A stretch of DNA of 64,000 nucleotides. Origin: an uncultured Lachnoclostridium sp. (lineage in GTDB: Bacteria; Bacillota; Clostridia; Lachnospirales; Lachnospiraceae). The stretch spans positions 397,738-461,737 of the forward strand of contig CALWLW010000001.1 of the NCBI GenBank assembly GCA_944381625.1, written 5' to 3'. The translations under genes and the position numbers were made by a program. Below, piece after piece: positions 41,206 to 47,836 of the stretch. The stretch's first letter is position 1, and every line of letters begins with the position of its first letter. The notes below the pieces were generated by a model that saw nothing but the letters and a program-made list of their open reading frames with translations, made no database searches and had not been told where the DNA came from.

Positions 41206-43383
41206 CTACCCCTCCTTCTCCATTAAATAATAATAAGGTCCAAAATCTTTGGCGATCATCATCTTCCCGTTTTTCGCCATCTCCCGCTTCACCGCTGTCA
41301 GCACATGCTTCATGCCCACAGGAACATGCTCCGAAGCCGCCAGGAACGAGGCCGCCACCGCGGCGTTTTTAATCTGGCTTCCGGAGAACTTGAATTCTTC
41401 CGCCAGGTACTCCACGTCCAGTTCCTCCACCGGCGCAGCTGCGGGAAATACGTTTTTCCAGATCTCTTTTCGCCGCTCCTGGTCCGTGAACGGAAATTCT
41501 ATCAGGAACTTGAATCTTCTCAGGAATGCATTGTCAAAATTCTGCAGCAGATTGGTGGCCAGGATCATGATCCCCTCGTATTCTTCAATCTTCTGAAGCA
41601 GGTACGCTGTGCTGGCATTGGCGTATTTGTCATTGGAATCCTTCTGATCCGTCCTTTTGCCGAACAGTACGTCAGCCTCATCGAAAAACAGGATGCTCTG
41701 GCTCCGCTTTGCCTGGTCAAAAATATTCCCCAGCTTCTTTTCCGATTCGCCCACGTACTTGGACATCACGCCCGCCATATCCACTTTATAAAGCTCCAGC
41801 CCCAGCTCGCACGCGATCACCTGGGCGCCCATGGTCTTTCCCGTACCGGGCGGCCCGTAAAACAGCATGGACACGCCCCTGCCATAAGCGAGCTTCCCTT
41901 CATAGCCCCATTTATGGTAGACCTGATGATGGTACATCACCTGGTTGCACGCGTCCCGAAGCAGCTTTTTCTGAGTTTCCGGAAGAATCAGGTCATCCCA
42001 CCGGTACTGCGCGTTGATCCTCACCGCGTCGCCGCCCAGACGGTGATCGATCCTTCCCCTGCACGCTTCCAGAAGCCACTGTGTCCTGGGAGATCCTTCC
42101 TCCATGCGCGCACGGTTCCTGAAGTCTCTGGCACTGCCCGCGATGCTCCCCGCCGGCAGCCTGTACTTATCCGCCAGGAATTCCAGATTCAGTCCTTCGG
42201 GGCGGTCTTGCTCAGGCAGAAGGTTTTCCCAGAGTACAATCCGTTCTTCCGTCGTGGTCTCCGGGATCTGCAGTTTATGGACGGTTCTCCCAAAAACGGC
42301 AGTCTTCCCGTTCCATTCATATTCGGAGGTAAAAAACACGGTCCCGTTCCATTCTTTCATGCCTCCAAGCAGGGTCTCCATCAGTTCCTGGTCCGCGGCA
42401 TCTTCCTGGCTTCCGCCCGGTATGTCATAAAAACAGACGGCCGCCTTTCCTCTCAGAAGCGCCTCCCTCATGATGCGGAACAAAAGCTTCGACAGCTGGT
42501 CTCCCCGCGCCCCAAGCCGTTTGGCGTCCACCAGAAGAAGTTCTTTATGCGCTGTCCTGCACCAGCAGGACACCTGATATTTTTTCCCGGCGCCCCGTTC
42601 CCCGCTGATAAAGACGCCGCCCGGCCGTTCCAAGCTTTCACAGATCCGTGCGATCTGCCGGGCTGTCTCCTGATGGATCAAAAGTTCTCCCGGATCAGAG
42701 TATCCATACTCCGCAATCTCTTCCAGCACGGGATCTTCCGACGCATAATCATACAGGTAAGCGACAATCCTGTGATCCAGCTTCAGCCCCAGTTCCAGCA
42801 TCCCGCCTGCACAGGTCTGCACGGTTTTCCGGATCTCCTCATAGATCCCGTCAAAGGCGAAAGACAGTTGTTCCCAATGTCCTGTACAGTCTTTCATAAG
42901 CCGCATCCGTTCTTCTTCCGTCAGGCTGTAGGCTTCCAGGCAGAACGCCGTGGTAGGCAGCCGGATGCCCGTCCTTCCGTTGACAGCTTCCAGCAGCGTC
43001 CCGATCCTGGGATCGGCTTCGCATGCCCAGGACAAAATCACCATATATGCCTCGAATTCGTTCAGGCCAAACGCATGGAGCAGATACTCCATGGGAATGA
43101 TCCGGCCCGCCCGGATGGTGTTCCGGCCTTTTTGACGGATGGCCATAAGATATCTCCGGCGCTCTTTCTTCCGCTGCAGAAGCTGGCCTCCATCCTCGTC
43201 TTCTCTCAGGAGGTGTTCCAGTTCGTCCACGGAAGCCAGCATGGCTCCAGTCTTCCTGATCAGTCCGTCCTTCCGTTCCGGAAGTCCTGCCAGATACCCT
43301 CTGAGTTCTTCTCTCACCCATCGCAGCAATTCTGCATAATACTCCTGTTCACTTCGGAACACTTCTTCCTGTCTGTTACTCAT
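41206..43383 (-). CDS. AAA+ ATPase (Afp15/Pvc15-like), first copy in the operon
   Basis: 725 residues. C-terminal AAA+ module: Walker A GPPGTGKT, pore region MAGVMSKYVGESEKKL, Walker B SILFFDEADVLFGKR, sensor 1 ILATNLLQNFD, FLRRFKFLIEFPF with arginine finger. A degenerate N-terminal P-loop reads FISGERGAGKKY. It is longer at the N-terminus than its partner at 36-37.8 kb (helical, with FGLNEFEAYMVILSWACEAD). The start has GGAGG and overlaps the stop of the upstream gene by 8 nt. Two ATPases of the same family in one CIS operon could form a mixed ring or act on different substrates. Confidence 0.9.
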   Translation of the reverse strand: MSNRQEEVFRSEQEYYAELLRWVREELRGYLAGLPERKDGLIRKTGAMLASVDELEHLLREDEDGGQLLQRKKERRRYLMAIRQKGRNTIRAGRIIPMEYLLHAFGLNEFEAYMVILSWACEADPRIGTLLEAVNGRTGIRLPTTAFCLEAYSLTEEERMRLMKDCTGHWEQLSFAFDGIYEEIRKTVQTCAGGMLELGLKLDHRIVAYLYDYASEDPVLEEIAEYGYSDPGELLIHQETARQIARICESLERPGGVFISGERGAGKKYQVSCWCRTAHKELLLVDAKRLGARGDQLSKLLFRIMREALLRGKAAVCFYDIPGGSQEDAADQELMETLLGGMKEWNGTVFFTSEYEWNGKTAVFGRTVHKLQIPETTTEERIVLWENLLPEQDRPEGLNLEFLADKYRLPAGSIAGSARDFRNRARMEEGSPRTQWLLEACRGRIDHRLGGDAVRINAQYRWDDLILPETQKKLLRDACNQVMYHHQVYHKWGYEGKLAYGRGVSMLFYGPPGTGKTMGAQVIACELGLELYKVDMAGVMSKYVGESEKKLGNIFDQAKRSQSILFFDEADVLFGKRTDQKDSNDKYANASTAYLLQKIEEYEGIMILATNLLQNFDNAFLRRFKFLIEFPFTDQERRKEIWKNVFPAAAPVEELDVEYLAEEFKFSGSQIKNAAVAASFLAASEHVPVGMKHVLTAVKREMAKNGKMMIAKDFGPYYYLMEKEG

Positions 43384-44296
43384 CCTCTTCCTCCGGCATA
43401 TCTTCCTGCGTCTCTTCTGCCGCCGCCCTTTCCAGCGCCCTGCGGCGTTCTCTGTAGTATTCTTCTATGTCCTTTTTCTGAAAATCATAGGCATAATTGA
43501 TCCGGCGCAGGAACAGTTTCGCCGCGGCGGACTTGCGGGCCAAAAGCGTCTCCAGAAGGCTCTCTTTTGCCAGGCTGTCCGTGGCCTCCCGGCGCAGGAT
43601 ACGGATCTCTTCCGAAGCCTCCTGCCTCCTGGCCGCCAGTTCTTCCGGCTCCTCCTCCCCGTCCCGGGCGGAGGTCTGTTCCTTTCCTCGCAGCTTTCGG
43701 ATCTCCTCCTGGATCTCCTTCCTGCGGCTGTAGAATTCCTCCAGTTCTTCCCTCTCCTCCTCCCTGGAGAAGAAGGGCAGCAGCTTCGCCCCGGCCTCCA
43801 TATTCGTCCGGTTCAGGTAGGTCTTCACCGAGCGGGCCGTCCAGGGCTTGCGCTCCTTTTTCTCGATGAGGATCGAAGCCATCTCGTCCCTGCGGGACAC
43901 ATAGGCGCGGTTCTCATTGTCGCCTTTTAAAAGGGAGCGCCTGCGGTAATCCCGCATCTCCTTCTGATAACGGCTGGCCACCGTATCGTACCGGGACGTC
44001 TTCAGGTTGGCGAACAGAAACGTCCGCTTCCGGTTGGGGTTATAGCCCAGCTGGATCGTTCCGAACTGATTATCCTGTTTCATCAGGCGGTCGCAGCCGA
44101 ACAGATTCTCCGGTATCCGGTCCTCGTAATAGCCCTCGATCTTCTGATGCTCCGCAAAGTATTCCACCTTCACATGGGCGGCCGCCGTCAGACGGTCCAT
44201 GGTCTCCCGGTAATGCGCCAGCTTTTTCTCTTCCATCTCCTGCTGCCGCTCCAATCCCTGCTGGTATTCCAACGCCGCGCCCCCTTCCGTATCCAC
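43376..44296 (-). CDS. Charged coiled-coil protein, first gene of the CIS operon
   Basis: About 306 residues, function unknown. The N-terminal helix (LERQQEMEEKKLAHYRETMD) leads into a small mixed domain (VKVEYFAEHQKIEGYYEDRI; FGTIQLGYNPNRKRTFLFAN), followed by R/E/K-rich helices to the end. No signal peptide or membrane segment. The start is uncertain: GTG 44296 has only a weak upstream purine run, while TTG 44272 has AAGGGGG about eight bases upstream. It overlaps the first ATPase gene by 8 nt and lies 28 bp downstream of the LuxR-gene terminator. Confidence 0.72.
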   Translation of the reverse strand: MDTEGGAALEYQQGLERQQEMEEKKLAHYRETMDRLTAAAHVKVEYFAEHQKIEGYYEDRIPENLFGCDRLMKQDNQFGTIQLGYNPNRKRTFLFANLKTSRYDTVASRYQKEMRDYRRRSLLKGDNENRAYVSRRDEMASILIEKKERKPWTARSVKTYLNRTNMEAGAKLLPFFSREEEREELEEFYSRRKEIQEEIRKLRGKEQTSARDGEEEPEELAARRQEASEEIRILRREATDSLAKESLLETLLARKSAAAKLFLRRINYAYDFQKKDIEEYYRERRRALERAAAEETQEDMPEEEDE

Positions 44297-44324
44297 ATAT
44301 GTTCTCTACTGTAAATCTTCCCAC

Positions 44325-44368
44325 GAAAAAACAGGAAGCGCACTACCCGAACGGGCAGTCCTTCCTGT
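44325..44368 (-). terminator. Rho-independent terminator after the LuxR-type regulator gene
   Basis: On the minus strand ACAGGAAG pairs with CTTCCTGT, with an inner CCG/CGG stem, and is followed by six T residues. It lies between the regulator stop (44438) and the first CIS gene, so regulator transcription should stop here. Confidence 0.85.
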
Positions 44369-44437
44369 CTTCCCCTGATGGCCGCGGGCCGCCCCGTCAA
44401 AGTTTCCGGATCCTCTGTTCATTTCCCGATCTCCGGT

Positions 44438-46843
44438 TCAGATCAGACGGTACTCCGAGATCAGCTTGACCGCCTGGCTGCGGCTGTTCACATTCAGTTT
44501 CTGGTAAATATTTTTCAGGTGATATTTCACCGTATTTTCCGACACGCACAGGGTTCTTGCAATCCCGGCGTTTTTCTCTCCCTGGGCCAGCAGGCGCATC
44601 ACGTCCTTCTCATAGCTGGAGAAGGCCTGCAGGGACGGGCCCTTTTTCTCCTTTACCAGATAATCGGGATAGATCAGCATCTGGGCACGGACTGCGGTCA
44701 GCACAGAGCGGAACCATGGGTCTTTCTTCCTTTCAGGGGACGATGTCTCCCGCAGGAGTTCATATACCGCCGCCCCCTCGTCGGCAAAGACCCGGATAAA
44801 GCGGTACCTGCGCGCGCGGACAAGGGCTTCCTCCAGAAGTCCTCTCCACTCCGCATTCCCCTCCCGCCAGAAGATCACCGCCTCCAGAATCCTGGCCTGT
44901 ATCCCCAGGTAACGCATGCCGTAGGCGGACGCAAACTGCTTTAATGTCTGTAAAATCAGCCGCGCCATCACGTATTTTTCCTGAAGGATATAGACACGCA
45001 CCTTCATCAGATACCGGTTGTAGTAGAAAGTATAGAAACGTCCGGTCTCGTCCGGCGCATGCTCCTTCATCCAGAAATCCACCTTCTCCCGGTCACCTTT
45101 CAGCAGATCATAATATACCTTGTGCGCCAAGTAATTCTCATAGTACACGCTGTCCGCCCCGCACTCCATCCCGTCTTCGATGTCCATCTGCCTCAGAAGG
45201 AAGATGCCCGCGCCCTCGGCCTGGTTTTTCGCCGTCAGAATATCTGTCAGCAGGACTCCGCACAGATGGAAGAGGCTCAGGTTCCCGCACGCCCGCGCTT
45301 TGGTCATGCTTCTGGAGAGTTCTTCCAGGGAACGGTCCAGCTGGTCGTATTCATAGGAAAGCTCCGCCATCAGGAATTCCAGGACGCCATTGGCGTATTC
45401 TCCCCGGATGCCGTCCATGAGTTCATTCATCACCGGCAGTTCCGGGCGGGAAAACGCCCCGTCCTCAGCGAACAGTCCGCAGTAATCGATATCCCCATGA
45501 AGAAGGGAAATCTGGGAATAAGTGAAATTTTCCACCCAGGCGCATCCGGCGTTGGCCCAGCATACCTGCATCTTTTCCAGATCTTTCAGGAACTTCTCGG
45601 GCTCCACCGGACCCGGCATGCACAGCTTGAGGAAATTCCAGCAGCTTTGATATTCTTTTAAAAGTCCCCCGTCCTGGCATCTGTCCATCTGTTCTTCCAG
45701 ATAACTTTCGTATCTAACCGCCGCTTCCGGATTGTCCAGAAGCGCTTCCAGCATGGCGGCCGCGCAGATGAGCCGGGGATAATGGATCACGTACACCGGA
45801 GGAAGGTTCAGAAGGTACTCCTCCAGAAGCATAAAATCCATGTAGGACGAATGATGTTCCAGATACAGATCCAAAAGCTCTGCCGTCCTCTCCTCGTCAT
45901 CCAGAAGGTCAGCGAACCGCAGCGCGGCCAGATATTCCTCCTGTTCCCGGAAGTAGGCCATGGCCCGCCGGTACATGTCCAGCTGATCCTCCAGATCTAT
46001 ATATTTGGTGACGATGCGGCTTAAAAATGCCCCGAACAGCAGACAGAACCGGTATACGTCCTTCCCGCAGGGTTCGATCACGCTGCCCGCCTCCAGAAGT
46101 TTCTGCAGGAGTTCTGCCGCCTTTTCCCTGCTGACCCTCAGCATATATATCAGCAGCTCCGGCGTCAGCGTCTCAAAGCAGGACAGCTTCAGAAGCGACT
46201 CCTGGATCTCCAGCGGGAAAGTCCTGAAATACGTCACATCCAGATAACTGCAGGTGTCTTTCAGGCACTGCTCCCGGACGACGCCCGTGTAGCCTCTGGC
46301 AGAATTGCGCAGGGGATTTTCCAGCATATACATATAGATTGGTATATTGTGCAAATCTTTTTCAATCTTTATAAGCGTTTCTTCATCCAGGAAAATCTCC
46401 CGCCTGCGGAAATATTCTCCCACCTCGTCCCTGGAGGGCTGAAGCTCCGCGTCTCCATAGACGATCATCCTGCGGTTCGCCACATAGACCAGCATCTCCT
46501 CCGGCACCTGGCAGGCAGACGAAAAGAGGAAACGGTCGTCCCTGCGCCGTCCCTCAAGAAGTTTATTGATGATTTCCTGTTTTCCCTGCCTCCGCAGTCT
46601 GTCCAGCCCCGGTATGACGATCAGCCTTTTCCCCGCCCCCTCCGAGAGCAGGTTCTCCACGTCCTCCTCCCCGCACGGTTCCAGCCAATGCACACGATAC
46701 CCTTTGGCCCTCTTCTGATAATCCCGGAGAAACGTGTATTTCCCCCACCCGGAAGGCGCGTACAGATAGGCCATGTCGTACCGTTCCAGATCCCGGTCCA
46801 GCCGTTTCTCCAGCCTGCGGTTCTCAATATGAATCTCCCTCAT
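44438..46843 (-). CDS. LuxR-family (MalT/LAL-type) transcriptional regulator
   Basis: About 801 residues from ATG 46843 (GGAAG six bases upstream; the frame also reaches GTG 46861). The C-terminal 60 residues are a LuxR helix-turn-helix: LQAFSSYEKDVMRLLAQGEK, then IARTLCVSENTVKYHLKNIY. The N-terminal NTPase domain of this family is recognisable, but its Walker A reads APSGWGKYTF where GKT/GKS is expected, and a hydrophobic LIVIPGLDRL follows as Walker B. The middle consists of helical repeats (TPR/MalT-like). It diverges from the LytTR two-component genes and is the gene immediately before the CIS operon, making it the best candidate for local control. Confidence 0.88.
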   Translation of the reverse strand: MREIHIENRRLEKRLDRDLERYDMAYLYAPSGWGKYTFLRDYQKRAKGYRVHWLEPCGEEDVENLLSEGAGKRLIVIPGLDRLRRQGKQEIINKLLEGRRRDDRFLFSSACQVPEEMLVYVANRRMIVYGDAELQPSRDEVGEYFRRREIFLDEETLIKIEKDLHNIPIYMYMLENPLRNSARGYTGVVREQCLKDTCSYLDVTYFRTFPLEIQESLLKLSCFETLTPELLIYMLRVSREKAAELLQKLLEAGSVIEPCGKDVYRFCLLFGAFLSRIVTKYIDLEDQLDMYRRAMAYFREQEEYLAALRFADLLDDEERTAELLDLYLEHHSSYMDFMLLEEYLLNLPPVYVIHYPRLICAAAMLEALLDNPEAAVRYESYLEEQMDRCQDGGLLKEYQSCWNFLKLCMPGPVEPEKFLKDLEKMQVCWANAGCAWVENFTYSQISLLHGDIDYCGLFAEDGAFSRPELPVMNELMDGIRGEYANGVLEFLMAELSYEYDQLDRSLEELSRSMTKARACGNLSLFHLCGVLLTDILTAKNQAEGAGIFLLRQMDIEDGMECGADSVYYENYLAHKVYYDLLKGDREKVDFWMKEHAPDETGRFYTFYYNRYLMKVRVYILQEKYVMARLILQTLKQFASAYGMRYLGIQARILEAVIFWREGNAEWRGLLEEALVRARRYRFIRVFADEGAAVYELLRETSSPERKKDPWFRSVLTAVRAQMLIYPDYLVKEKKGPSLQAFSSYEKDVMRLLAQGEKNAGIARTLCVSENTVKYHLKNIYQKLNVNSRSQAVKLISEYRLI

Positions 46844-46934
46844 GATGTCTTCCGTCCCCACTGTCTTTCGGCCGCTCCTGTTCCGTTAATTAAAAATTCC
46901 CGTTCATAATTTAGAAATATAATTTATTGCTTCC

Positions 46935-46963
46935 AGAATATCAGTTTGCCGTTTCCGGTACAA
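46935..46963 (-). promoter_or_regulatory. Candidate promoter of the LuxR-type regulator gene
   Basis: On the minus strand TTGTAC (46963-46958), 17 bp, TATTCT (46940-46935). The -35 half overlaps the inverted-repeat region shared with the divergent operon. Confidence 0.45.
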
Positions 46964-47004
46964 GCAACGTTGCCCCAGCGGTATCCAGCGTGGTGCAAAC
47001 GGCA
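46947..47004. promoter_or_regulatory. Inverted repeats in the divergent regulator intergenic region
   Basis: TGCCGTTT (46947-46954) is matched by AAACGGCA (46997-47004), and between them lies a perfect 10-bp palindrome GCAACGTTGC (46964-46973). The arms sit between the two divergent promoters, so one of the adjacent regulators may bind here. The rest of the 46862-47106 gap holds only promoter-like elements and an AT-rich stretch. Confidence 0.5.
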
Positions 47005-47018
47005 GAATATTCCGGGAC

Positions 47019-47047
47019 TTGATGCGCCGGGATAATTGAGGTATGAT
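47019..47047 (+). promoter_or_regulatory. Candidate promoter of the LytTR operon
   Basis: TTGATG (47019-47024), 17-bp spacer, TATGAT (47042-47047), about 60 bp before the response regulator start, with GGGAGG between. Confidence 0.6.
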
Positions 47048-47106
47048 AACAGGGAAGACCCCCGGCAGGCTCTCCGCCTCCGGGCACGGGAGGTAGTAAG
47101 ACAGGT

Positions 47107-47817
47107 ATGAATATGGCAGTTGTGGACGACAATCCGGAAGAAAGGGCATTCCTCTGTCGGCTTCTTAGTGAAGCCGCCGGGAAGCTGTGCATTCCCGCCG
47201 TCCTGTCTGAATATGACAGCGCGGAGGCATTTCTGGACGCCTTTGAACCGGAACTTTTTGATCTGTGTTTTATGGATATTTATCTGAAGGACGTGAACGG
47301 CATGGAAGCGGCCAGGCGCATCCGCAGTCTGGACGACGACTGTTTCGTGGTCTTCCTGACCAACAGCCCCGACTACGTCTATGAGGGCTATGAGGTGACC
47401 GCTTTCCGTTATCTGCTCAAACCGGCGAAAGCGGACATGCTGGAGCTGATCCTGAAGGCCTGCGCGGCCCGCACGGACCGGAAGCGTCTGGCCGTCTCCA
47501 TCAACAAGAAAAATATGGAAGTCCCCTACGGGAAGATTCTGTACGTCATATCGGCAGGAAAGTCCATCGAGCTTCATCTGGATCAGGAGATTCTGACGCT
47601 CTCCGCCCGCCACACTTTCTCCCAGACGGTGGCCCCGCTTCTGGAAGACGCGCGCTTCCTCACCTGCGGCCGCGGCGTGGTGGTCAACCTGCGCCATGTA
47701 AAAAAGCTTCTGAAGGATGCTTTCCTCATGAAAAACGGAGATCATGTCCCAGTGAGCAGACGGCTTTACGCGAACGTCAGCAACGTTTACATGGACTATC
47801 AATTCGATCATTTGTAA
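47107..47817 (+). CDS. LytTR-type response regulator
   Basis: 236 residues. N-terminal receiver domain with acidic pocket (MAVVDDNPEER), phospho-acceptor aspartate in FDLCFMDIYLKDVNG, VVFLTNSPDYVYEGYEVTAF and the conserved lysine in YLLKPAKAD. C-terminal LytTR DNA-binding domain (about 130-236): VPYGKILYVISAGKSIELHL, RHTFSQTVAPLLEDARFLTC and GRGVVVNLRHVKKLLKDAFL, which matches the AgrA/VirR pattern ending N-x-x-x-V. It is the first gene of a three-gene operon with a secreted protein and a sensor kinase. It most likely responds to the kinase encoded 2.2 kb downstream. Targets may include the nearby CIS locus, but that is inference. Confidence 0.92.
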   Translation: MNMAVVDDNPEERAFLCRLLSEAAGKLCIPAVLSEYDSAEAFLDAFEPELFDLCFMDIYLKDVNGMEAARRIRSLDDDCFVVFLTNSPDYVYEGYEVTAFRYLLKPAKADMLELILKACAARTDRKRLAVSINKKNMEVPYGKILYVISAGKSIELHLDQEILTLSARHTFSQTVAPLLEDARFLTCGRGVVVNLRHVKKLLKDAFLMKNGDHVPVSRRLYANVSNVYMDYQFDHL

Positions 47818-47836
47818 TAAGGAGCGCATACGCGAG

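Noticed and set aside
20391..43500. Long open frames on the plus strand opposite the CIS genes (for example 20391-22670 and 41305-43500)
   Set aside because: They mirror minus-strand genes with strong motifs and overlaps. Their products are rich in H, R, P and L with no motifs, and they lack proper start signals.
1..44296. A prophage or R-type bacteriocin
   Set aside because: Tail genes are present but no integrase, terminase, capsid, portal, holin or lysin. PAAR-like, DUF4255, Afp15-type ATPases and the LysM adaptor point to the Afp/eCIS class instead.
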